A DNA stretch of 6,150 nucleotides from Bacteroidota bacterium. Its GTDB lineage: Bacteria > Bacteroidota > Bacteroidia > Chitinophagales > Chitinophagaceae. Location: positions 1 to 6,150 of the forward strand of contig JAEYOL010000267.1 of assembly GCA_023411775.1 (NCBI GenBank), given 5' to 3'. The notes under the pieces are model-generated. The model saw only the letters and a program-made list of their open reading frames with translations, did no database searches and was not told the DNA's origin. This document shows positions 1 to 4,767 of this stretch, one piece after another (positions within the stretch are counted from its first letter, which is position 1; the number at the start of each line of letters is the position of its first letter). The position numbers and the translations under genes are program-made.

Positions 1-245
1 ATGTACTCGTCTAGTACACCCAGCCTTCCCTGGTCAAGCATTTCGATTACTTTTTCGCCAACGCTTTTTCCGATGCCCTGTATGCTGAACAGGTTTTCGC
101 GTGGGGTGTCTTTAAGCTGAAGCGGAAGTTTGTCGATATTAAATGCCGCGATGGAGTATGTTTTCGTTTTGAACGAATTTTCTCCATGGATGTCCATCAG
201 TTTTGAAAGGAGTGAAAAATTATCGGCAATAGCGCTATTGTCCAT
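1..245 (-). CDS. polX: PolX-family DNA polymerase / helix-hairpin-helix protein, N-terminal 81 codons (runs off the left edge)
   Basis: Reading leftward from the ATG at 245-243, the frame stays open to the window edge. The 81 residues begin MDNSAIADNFSLLSKLMDIHG and continue through a KTKTYSIAAFNIDKLP segment to a helix-hairpin-helix at about residues 52-70 (core GIGKSVGEKV). This matches the N-terminal DNA-binding domain of bacterial family X polymerases, which usually run to about 550-570 residues with a nucleotidyltransferase core and a C-terminal PHP exonuclease domain used in gap-filling repair. Those later domains lie outside the window, so catalytic residues cannot be checked. The start is well fixed: an in-frame TAA lies three codons upstream (255-257). 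No Shine-Dalgarno site is visible, as usual in Bacteroidota. An AT-rich perfect inverted repeat (255-271) sits ten bases before the start. Any other protein with this HhH fold would be the alternative, but the overall pattern favours PolX. Confidence 0.85.
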   Translation of the reverse strand, partial: MDNSAIADNFSLLSKLMDIHGENSFKTKTYSIAAFNIDKLPLQLKDTPRENLFSIQGIGKSVGEKVIEMLDQGRLGVLDEY

Positions 246-254
246 GCCCGCAAT

Positions 255-271
255 TTAAAACTTAGTTTTAA
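255..271. repeat. AT-only inverted repeat just upstream of the PolX start
   Basis: TTAAAAC at 255-261 and GTTTTAA at 265-271 are exact reverse complements around a 3-base TTA spacer. The repeat begins ten bases from the PolX start codon, so it lies in the probable 5' untranslated region or the promoter-proximal DNA. As RNA the stem would be weak (one G-C pair in seven). It could be an operator half-site pair or chance in AT-rich DNA, and the sequence cannot separate these. Confidence 0.45.
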
Positions 272-357
272 TTGTGATTGGATTTCATGGTGGATGCTGA
301 ATTGTTTACTCTGTTCTGTTACTGTCATGCCGCCTTGTGTCGGTATGGATGAAACAA

Positions 358-430
358 AACGTCGTGCCTACGGCACTCGGATAACCCTGGGATCGCTTGG
401 TTACCAAAGCGGCGCCCCGATGGGGCTTGA
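358..430. repeat. Palindromic intergenic repeat unit (REP-like), three stems
   Basis: Two short hairpins of the same design flank a looser stem. GTGCC-TAC-GGCAC lies at 364-376 and GCCCC-GAT-GGGGC at 414-426, each with 5-bp arms and a 3-base loop. Between them TAACC (382-386) pairs with GGTTA (399-403), extended by GG/CC across a bulged A at 381. From memory, intergenic sequences of many Bacteroidota carry closely similar strings, namely a GTGCCTACGGCAC core and a TACCAA-N-GCCCC-N3-GGGGCTT segment, scattered in many copies. I therefore call it a dispersed palindromic repeat; only one copy lies in this window, so repetitiveness is not shown here. Its outer limits are estimates. No transposase or RAYT gene is present nearby. 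Confidence 0.55.
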
Positions 431-540
431 GATTTAAAATATTCCAAATTGGCAGTTCAATCGGGTTTCAAATGATGACAATAATTTTTCAATCCTTGAT
501 GGTATTACTCTTTCTAACGTTACAAGAAAATAGAGAAAGT

Positions 541-592
541 CCCCGGGTCTGGTTTTCTCCTGGCAAAATCTACGCGGGTGCAACGCCCGGGG
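541..592. repeat. GC-rich inverted repeat with 38-base spacer
   Basis: CCCCGGG at 541-547 is the exact reverse complement of CCCGGGG at 586-592. The spacer holds a competing local stem, CGGG (575-578) with CCCG (586-589). Directly after the right arm, GGTGAC occurs twice (591-596 and 602-607). The composition contrasts with the AT-rich DNA on its left (430-540). It may be a second degraded member or module of the repeat type at 358-430; that link is inference from style, not from shared sequence. Confidence 0.4.
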
Positions 593-659
593 TGACAGCA
601 TGGTGACCTTCGTTGTATCTGATCAACCTGAACGATAGCGTTTCTTTTGCTATTGTCGC

Positions 660-682
660 ACCGGCCCTGAGCCGGTATTTTT
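660..682 (+). terminator. Terminator-like hairpin on the plus strand with no obvious upstream gene
   Basis: ACCGGC (660-665) pairs with GCCGGT (671-676) around the 5-base loop CCTGA, followed by one A and a run of five T (678-682). This has the form of a short intrinsic terminator for plus-strand transcription. A second stem, CGATAGC (633-639) with GCTATTG (649-655), lies just before it. No plus-strand gene or TAnnTTTG promoter element was found upstream, so it may simply be another member of the palindrome cluster, or may block antisense transcripts. Confidence 0.35.
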
Positions 683-744
683 CTATAAGGGAATTTGAAT
701 GGTAAGCGATCTTTTAATTGATTGCATGACAGGAGAGGGGTCAC

Positions 745-775
745 ATAAAAAAAGTCTCCCGTTACCGAGAGACTT
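745..775 (-). terminator. Strong intrinsic terminator downstream of the small basic peptide gene
   Basis: On the minus strand the arms AAGTCTCTCG and CGGGAGACTT form a 10-bp stem (one T-G wobble) closed by the tetraloop GTAA, of the stable GNRA class. The 3' arm runs straight into five further T residues (plus-strand A at 747-751). The hairpin starts 24 bases after the stop codon of the 42-codon gene at 800-928. It should end that transcript, and any read-through from rplU-rpmA, before the palindrome-rich region. Confidence 0.88.
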
Positions 776-799
776 CTATTAACTTCTAAGAAATTTAAC

Positions 800-928
800 T
801 TATTTCTTTTTAGCTGCTTTTTTCTTAGCGGCTTTTTTCTTTGGAGCCGCTTTTTTCTTTGGAGCTGCTTTTTTCTTAGCTGCTTTTTTAGGAGCTGCTT
901 TTTTAGCGGCTTTCTTTTTTGTTGCCAT
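800..928 (-). CDS. Small lysine/alanine-rich basic peptide, histone H1-tail-like (42 aa)
   Basis: The frame reads leftward from the ATG at 928-926 to TAA at 802-800. The product begins MATKKKAAKKAAPKKAAKKK and continues in the same style to its end: 22 Lys, 15 Ala, 3 Pro, one Met and one Thr. It has no acidic, aromatic or cysteine residues and a formal charge near +22. Ala-Ala pairs recur every four to six residues (7-8, 11-12, 16-17, 21-22, 27-28, 33-34, 38-39), usually followed by KKK or PKK. Such sequences occur in histone H1 tails, chlamydial Hc1-like proteins and HU tails, where they bind DNA or RNA non-specifically; a nucleoid or RNA-binding role here is inference. An in-frame TAA two codons upstream (932-934) fixes the start. 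A promoter (969-999) and terminator (745-775) frame it, which argues strongly for a real gene. It lies 103 bases beyond rpmA, so read-through from the ribosomal genes is possible. Confidence 0.8.
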   Translation of the reverse strand: MATKKKAAKKAAPKKAAKKKAAPKKKAAPKKKAAKKKAAKKK

Positions 929-968
929 TTTTTAGAATTTAATGTTTAGTGAAATGGGTTATCGTTAG

Positions 969-999
969 TAAAAATAATAATTATTTTATACTACCCAAA
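969..999 (-). promoter_or_regulatory. Predicted Bacteroidota promoter for the small basic peptide gene
   Basis: On the minus strand a -33 TTTG (plus 996-999) is followed after exactly 19 bases by TATTTTTA (plus 969-976), which matches the Bacteroidota -7 consensus TAnnTTTG at all fixed positions but the last. The spacing equals that of the rplU promoter in this window. Transcription would begin near 960-965, giving a leader of about 35 bases. The surrounding DNA is very AT-rich, so a chance match is possible. Confidence 0.5.
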
Positions 1000-1031
1000 T
1001 TTTTTTTCCACAAAAATGACAATCGAACTTA

Positions 1032-1292
1032 TCAGGCTTCCGCAGCAGTTATCGATACATACGTTCTATCGTTGCGTCCTTTTCTGAATTCAACGATACC
1101 ATCGCTTAATGCAAACAATGTAAAATCTTTTCCAACACCAACGTTTTTACCAGGATGATAAACAGTACCACGCTGACGAAGGATAATATTGCCGGCAATA
1201 GCAGGTTGGCCTCCGAATATTTTTACACCGAGGCGTTTGCTTTGTGAGTCGCGGCCATTCTTTACACTTCCTTCACCTTTCTTATGTGCCAT
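1032..1292 (-). CDS. rpmA: 50S ribosomal protein L27
   Basis: This 86-residue protein begins MAHKKGEGSVKNGRDSQSKR, the diagnostic L27 N-terminus, and continues with RLGVKIFGGQPAIAGNIILR and a central GTVYHPGKNVGVGKDFTLFA segment. Length and sequence match the bacterial L27 family from end to end. L27 sits at the central protuberance of the large subunit, and its basic N-terminal tail reaches toward the peptidyl transferase centre. The N-terminus starts directly at MAHKKG, with no extension of the kind removed by the Prp protease in Firmicutes. The gene follows rplU by 18 bases and is almost certainly co-transcribed from the promoter at 1650-1680. No clear hairpin terminator follows it, so some transcripts may continue into the basic peptide gene and stop at 745-775. 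Confidence 0.98.
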   Translation of the reverse strand: MAHKKGEGSVKNGRDSQSKRLGVKIFGGQPAIAGNIILRQRGTVYHPGKNVGVGKDFTLFALSDGIVEFRKGRNDRTYVSITAAEA

Positions 1293-1310
1293 GATATTAA
1301 GTTTATGAGA

Positions 1311-1610
1311 TTATGCTATATTAGTTACTTTGATCTTTGTATATACCGTGCGATGGCCTTTCTTTTTGTGAAAGCCCTTTCTTCTTTTTTGCTTGTAAGC
1401 AATCACGGTATCACCCTTAACCTGGTCCAGAATTTCCGCAGAAACTTTTGTGGTCAGTGCTGAACCCACGGAAAGTTTACCATCGGCATCTGCCAGTAAA
1501 ACTTCCAGGTCAACTTTATCACCTGACTTGCCTTCGAGGTGGGGAACGTACAGGGTCTGGTCTTTTTCCACTTTAAACTGCTGACCGGCTACTTTTACAA
1601 CTGCTATCAT
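1311..1610 (-). CDS. rplU: 50S ribosomal protein L21
   Basis: The protein of 99 residues begins MIAVVKVAGQQFKVEKDQTL and ends with a basic segment containing YKQKRRKGFHKKKGHR followed by TVYTKIKVTNIA, the typical L21 signature (E. coli L21 has 103 residues). L21 binds 23S rRNA in the large subunit. The frame is open 32 codons further upstream, to 1706, but that extension does not resemble L21 and covers the predicted promoter, so the ATG at 1610-1608 is the start. No Shine-Dalgarno site precedes it. The gene is first in the rplU-rpmA pair, the near-universal bacterial arrangement. A GC-rich hairpin (1626-1642) lies in the short leader and may influence translation or mRNA stability. Confidence 0.97.
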   Translation of the reverse strand: MIAVVKVAGQQFKVEKDQTLYVPHLEGKSGDKVDLEVLLADADGKLSVGSALTTKVSAEILDQVKGDTVIAYKQKRRKGFHKKKGHRTVYTKIKVTNIA

Positions 1611-1625
1611 AGTCTGAAATTTTGC

Positions 1626-1642
1626 CCGAAGGACTGCTTCGG
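1626..1642 (-). promoter_or_regulatory. Hairpin in the rplU mRNA leader
   Basis: In the minus-strand RNA, CCGAAG pairs with CUUCGG around the loop CAGUC, and a flanking U-G pair can extend the stem to 7 bp. It lies about 15 bases before the rplU start and, given the promoter at 1650-1680, almost at the 5' end of the transcript. Leaders of ribosomal protein operons often bind their own product, and L21 leaders are known in Firmicutes. A regulatory role here is inference from position only; the hairpin could merely protect the 5' end. Confidence 0.45.
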
Positions 1643-1649
1643 AGGGTGG

Positions 1650-1680
1650 CAAAGGTAAGGGGATTTTTTCAACCAGCAAA
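1650..1680 (-). promoter_or_regulatory. Promoter of rplU-rpmA, full match to the Bacteroidota consensus
   Basis: On the minus strand TTTG (plus 1677-1680) is followed after exactly 19 bases by TACCTTTG (plus 1650-1657). These match the -33 TTTG and -7 TAnnTTTG elements recognised by the primary sigma factor of Bacteroidota at every fixed position. Transcription should start a few bases further on, near 1642-1646, leaving a leader of roughly 32-36 bases. This fits the high expression expected of ribosomal protein genes. Confidence 0.82.
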
Positions 1681-1734
1681 CGGAAACTCAAAGTTTTAAA
1701 TACCAAAATACAAGCAGTTTGACCGCCCTTCCTT

Positions 1735-1742
1735 TATCTTTG
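1735..1742 (+). promoter_or_regulatory. Possible -7 promoter element for the GH3-family gene
   Basis: TATCTTTG at 1735-1742 fits the Bacteroidota -7 box TAnnTTTG at all fixed positions and lies 60 bases before the proposed start. The -33 region is poor: the nearest TTTG (1718-1721) is only 13 bases away instead of about 19. The element would drive the plus-strand genes and is divergent from the rplU promoter some 55 bases to its left. Confidence 0.45.
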
Positions 1743-1802
1743 CGAATTGCGGTATAAGCCGTTGTACTTTATCAATTTCTTTTGGTAAACAGACATATGC
1801 AG

Positions 1803-3311
1803 ATGAAAATCAAATCATTGCTTGCAAAACCGTTCGCATCCTATATATATAAAGGTATCCGCAAAGGTATGACCACAGCGGTTGCCGACCAGGAGCATAT
1901 CTTAAAAAACCTCATAAAAACCGGGCGTAGCACCGAGTTCGGCAAACAGGCAGGGCTGGATAAAGTGAATACATACGCCGAATTCAGGGAGGCCGTGGCT
2001 ATCCGGGATTACGAGCAATTCAAACCTTTTATCGAGCAGATCAAGGAAGGCAAGCACAACGTCCTCTGGAAGGGCCGCCCGATCTATTTTGCTAAAACCT
2101 CGGGCACGACCAGCGGAACAAAATATATTCCTATCACCAAAGATTCCATCCCCAACCATATTAACACCGCCAGGAATGCCCTGCTTTGCTATATGGCCGA
2201 AACTGGTAATACCCAGTTTGCCAACGGCAAAATGATATTCCTTTCGGGTTCACCGGTATTGGAAAGGGTAGGCGGTATTCCAACCGGCCGCCTGAGCGGA
2301 ATCGTCAATCACCATGTACCCGGTTACCTGCGAACCAACCAGCTCCCATCATTTGAAACCAATTGTATCGAAGACTGGGAAACTAAACTATCCCGGATCG
2401 TCGACGAAACACTGAACAAGGATATGACCCTGATCAGTGGCATACCACCCTGGATGCAGATGTATTTTGATGAACTGATCAAACGCACGGGTAAAAAAGT
2501 CTCAGAGATCTTCCCCGGCTTTAGCCTGATGGTACAGGGCGGTGTGAATTTTGAACCGTACCGGGCAAAATTATTTGAGAGCATTGGGAAAAAGATAGAC
2601 ACAATAGAACTCTTCCCTGCGAGCGAAGGGTTCTTTGCATTCCAGGATTCACAAAATGCCGCGGGCTTGTTGCTCAATACAGATAGCGGGATCTTTTTCG
2701 AATTTGTTCCCGCAGCTGAAATTAATAGCGATAACCCTACCCGGCTTTCACTAGGTGACGTAAAAGTGGGGGAGAACTATGCTATGATCATCAGCAGTAA
2801 TGCAGGGCTTTGGGGATATAACCTTGGCGACACTGTAAAATTTGTATCGACCAATCCTTACCGGCTGGTGGTTACCGGGCGTACCAAACATTTTATCTCC
2901 GCATTTGGAGAACATGTGATTGGGGAAGAAGTGGAACAAAGCCTTTTAAAAGTTGCGGAAGAAGAGAAGGTGCGTATCACCGAATTTACCGTAGCGCCTT
3001 ATGTAAGTGAGGGGGAGGGCAAGTCTTATCATGAATGGTTTATAGAGTTTGAAAACAAACCCTCCAACCTGGAAGAATTTGCCCGGAAGGTGGACGAGAA
3101 TCTTCGGAAAAAGAATGTATATTATGACGACCTTATCAGTGGTAATATCTTAAGACCGCTGAAGCTGACGACGGTGAAAAAGAATGGCTTTATTGATTAT
3201 ATGAAATCGGTTGGTAAACTTGGCGGACAAAATAAAGTACCGAGGCTGAGCAATGATCGCAGCATCGCGGATGAATTAATGAAGTGGATGGAGCACCAGG
3301 AATTTTCTTAA
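1803..3311 (+). CDS. GH3-superfamily acyl-adenylate-forming enzyme
   Basis: This 502-residue protein matches the GH3 family (auxin-responsive GH3-like, Pfam GH3) in length and motifs. GH3 enzymes belong to the ANL superfamily: they activate a carboxylic acid with ATP as acyl-AMP and, in plants, join it to an amino acid. Visible motifs, numbered from this start: ATP-binding loop KTSGTTSGTK at 98-107; FPASEG near 271-276 (equivalent of the adenylate-binding Y/F-x-S-E motif); YNLGD at 339-343; the hinge region VTGRTKHFISAFGEH from about 357; and a C-terminal GGQNKVPR near 474-481 whose lysine is conserved. No signal peptide or membrane segment is seen, so it is probably cytosolic. Its substrate cannot be predicted; few bacterial members have been characterised. 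The start MKIKSLLAKPF was preferred because it fits bacterial relatives as I recall them; the ATG at 1797 is a close alternative, while the TTG at 1782 is unlikely. dxr follows after 18 bases, so co-transcription is likely. Confidence 0.9.
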   Translation: MKIKSLLAKPFASYIYKGIRKGMTTAVADQEHILKNLIKTGRSTEFGKQAGLDKVNTYAEFREAVAIRDYEQFKPFIEQIKEGKHNVLWKGRPIYFAKTSGTTSGTKYIPITKDSIPNHINTARNALLCYMAETGNTQFANGKMIFLSGSPVLERVGGIPTGRLSGIVNHHVPGYLRTNQLPSFETNCIEDWETKLSRIVDETLNKDMTLISGIPPWMQMYFDELIKRTGKKVSEIFPGFSLMVQGGVNFEPYRAKLFESIGKKIDTIELFPASEGFFAFQDSQNAAGLLLNTDSGIFFEFVPAAEINSDNPTRLSLGDVKVGENYAMIISSNAGLWGYNLGDTVKFVSTNPYRLVVTGRTKHFISAFGEHVIGEEVEQSLLKVAEEEKVRITEFTVAPYVSEGEGKSYHEWFIEFENKPSNLEEFARKVDENLRKKNVYYDDLISGNILRPLKLTTVKKNGFIDYMKSVGKLGGQNKVPRLSNDRSIADELMKWMEHQEFS

Positions 3312-3329
3312 TCCGGCAAACAAAGTAAG

Positions 3330-4541
3330 ATGTACACAATGAAAGAGCAAGAGAATAAGAGTAGTGAGCGGGTTACACCTGAGAAACCAGCAAGGCGGAT
3401 AGCCGTTTTTGGTTCAACTGGCTCCATCGGCACACAGGCGCTGGAAGTTATTGCCGGTAGTCCCGATCTTTTTTCTGTGGAGATACTTACCGCAAATCAC
3501 AACGATGAGCTGTTAATTGAACAGGCACTTCGTTTCAATCCGAATATCGTGGTGATCGGTGATGAAAAAAAATATACAAAGGTCAAGGACGCGCTTGCAT
3601 CTACGCATGTAAAAGTCTTTGCAGGTGAAAAAGCGCTTGAAGAGGCTGCGGCTGTTGATTGCTACGACCTGATGCTGGCCGCCATCGTCGGATACGCGGG
3701 CCTGAGACCAACTTTGAAAGCGATCGAACTTGGAAAGCCGGTGGCTTTAGCTAATAAGGAAACATTGGTGGTAGCCGGTGATATCATTATGCAGAAAGCG
3801 GTGGAGAAAAGGGTACCGATCATTCCGGTAGACTCGGAACACTCCGCGATTTTTCAATGCCTGGTGGGTGAAGGACGCAATCGTATTGAAAAGATCATCC
3901 TGACAGCTTCCGGCGGACCCTTCCTCGGACGAAAGCCAAACTACCTCGTTAACGTAAAACGTGAACACGCCCTCCAACACCCTAACTGGAATATGGGCGC
4001 GAAAGTTTCCATCGACTCGGCTACACTGATGAACAAAGGCCTGGAAATGATCGAGGCCAAGTGGCTTTTCAACCTGCAACCCGGCCAGATACAGGTAATC
4101 ATACATCCGCAAAGTATCATACACAGTATGGTACAGTTTGAAGATGGCAGCATAAAGGCACAGATGGGACTACCGGATATGAAATTGCCGATACAATATG
4201 CCCTTGCATTTCCAAAACGTATTCCTAACCAGTTTCCACGTTATGATTTCAAGAAGGTGAATACACTCACGTTCGAAGAACCCGACCTGAGAACCTTCCG
4301 CAACCTGGGTCTTGCCATAGAAGCGCTCAACAAGGGAGGTAACCTGCCGGCAGTAATGAATGCTGCCAATGAAATCGCTGTGTTTGCATTTCTTCGCAAC
4401 CGGGTTAATTTTCTCGACATGACCGATGTGATAGAAAAGACCATGCAGAAGGTTTCGTTTGTGGAAAAGCCTACACTGGAGGAGTATTATGAAAGTGATG
4501 GTGAAGCCAGACATTATGCGGCGGACCTGATAAAATTATAA
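3330..4541 (+). CDS. dxr: 1-deoxy-D-xylulose 5-phosphate reductoisomerase (MEP pathway)
   Basis: Dxr (IspC) rearranges and reduces 1-deoxy-D-xylulose 5-phosphate to 2-C-methyl-D-erythritol 4-phosphate with NADPH and a divalent metal, the committed step of the MEP isoprenoid pathway; it is the target of fosmidomycin. The 403 residues compare with 398 in E. coli. Seen here: NADPH-binding GSTGSIG at 28-34; ANKETLV at 141-147; metal ligands Asp168 and Glu170 in VDSEHSAIFQ; Ser194 in TASGGPF; His217 in the HPNW flexible loop with Met222; and Asn235, Lys236 and the third metal ligand Glu239 in SATLMNKGLEM. All key active-site residues are therefore present. A non-conserved tail of about 20 residues precedes the Rossmann fold, so the ATG at 3339 is also possible. 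It lies 18 bases after the GH3-family gene, probably in one transcript, and rseP follows after 226 bases. Confidence 0.97.
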   Translation: MYTMKEQENKSSERVTPEKPARRIAVFGSTGSIGTQALEVIAGSPDLFSVEILTANHNDELLIEQALRFNPNIVVIGDEKKYTKVKDALASTHVKVFAGEKALEEAAAVDCYDLMLAAIVGYAGLRPTLKAIELGKPVALANKETLVVAGDIIMQKAVEKRVPIIPVDSEHSAIFQCLVGEGRNRIEKIILTASGGPFLGRKPNYLVNVKREHALQHPNWNMGAKVSIDSATLMNKGLEMIEAKWLFNLQPGQIQVIIHPQSIIHSMVQFEDGSIKAQMGLPDMKLPIQYALAFPKRIPNQFPRYDFKKVNTLTFEEPDLRTFRNLGLAIEALNKGGNLPAVMNAANEIAVFAFLRNRVNFLDMTDVIEKTMQKVSFVEKPTLEEYYESDGEARHYAADLIKL

Positions 4542-4767
4542 TGCATTTTATACCCTTATTTCCGCAACCAAATACCGTAATAGGCGTGTCATTTTGGATA
4601 AACCGGCTGGGGCGATACCAGATCAAGACATTATGGGTCAGATAAATACCAAACTTTCATGAACATGGCGGGTGGCTTTCCGGGGATCAAATAAATGGCC
4701 GGCGGTAATAAAATCGTTTATATTTAGCAGATATTTGCGGTTCTTAAAAATTTGAAGTTTTTACTCT
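4542..4767. other. dxr-rseP intergenic gap
   Basis: This 226-base gap holds no clear gene, terminator hairpin or strong inverted repeat. The last 60 bases before rseP are AT-rich. GATATTTG (about 4732-4739) fits the -7 consensus TAnnTTTG with one mismatch, but no TTTG lies 18-21 bases upstream, so a promoter for rseP is possible but not supported. Two tiny frames of 11 and 10 codons (4659-4694 and 4695-4727) are too short to call. Confidence 0.5.

Larger units (their letters stand above)
246..744. other. Gene-free intergenic stretch rich in short palindromes
   Basis: About 500 bases separate the PolX gene from the terminator of the small basic peptide gene, and I find no credible coding region. 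The two reading frames over 60 codons here (397-606 plus, 520-744 minus) overlap the palindromes and resemble no family I know; the plus-strand one also begins with TTG. The stretch holds a chain of inverted repeats: 255-271 (7-bp arms, AT only), 364-376 and 414-426 (5-bp arms, 3-base loops), 379-405 (TAACC/GGTTA core plus a GG/CC pair across a bulge), 541-592 (7-bp GC arms far apart), 633-655 (7 pairs including one G-U) and 660-676 (6-bp arms). Such density is typical of dispersed intergenic repeats. Both flanking genes point left, so the PolX promoter should lie in its left part, but I could not find a convincing one. Confidence 0.7.

Noticed and set aside
397..606. 69-codon plus-strand open frame in the palindrome-rich region
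   Set aside because: It starts with TTG, crosses the GCCCC-GAT-GGGGC hairpin and the 541-592 inverted repeat, and its product resembles no known family.
520..744. 74-codon minus-strand open frame before the terminator
   Set aside because: It is made largely of the palindromes and has no promoter, recognisable motif or plausible composition; it would also begin within the terminator-distal sequence of the basic peptide gene.
800..928. The Lys/Ala region as a non-coding low-complexity repeat or CRISPR-like array
   Set aside because: Unit length varies by whole codons, phase is kept from ATG to TAA, no spacer-repeat pattern exists, and a promoter and terminator frame it; a gene explains it better.
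949..1158. 69-codon plus-strand frame overlapping rpmA
   Set aside because: It is antisense to the certain L27 gene and runs through the predicted promoter of the basic peptide gene; it is a shadow frame.
1621..1653. Extended 11-bp bulged stem for the rplU leader, using TTTGC and GCAAA outer arms
   Set aside because: One outer arm is the -7 promoter element itself (1650-1657) and would not be transcribed, so only the inner CCGAAG/CTTCGG stem can form in the mRNA.
4542..4600. Intrinsic terminator after dxr
   Set aside because: No GC-rich hairpin followed by a T run was found, so read-through from dxr into rseP remains possible.
4659..4727. Two adjacent tiny frames of 11 and 10 codons, both starting with a Met-Ala-Gly-Gly-like sequence, before rseP
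   Set aside because: They are far too short, have no supporting signal, and their resemblance rests on a few GC-rich codons; coincidence is the simplest reading.
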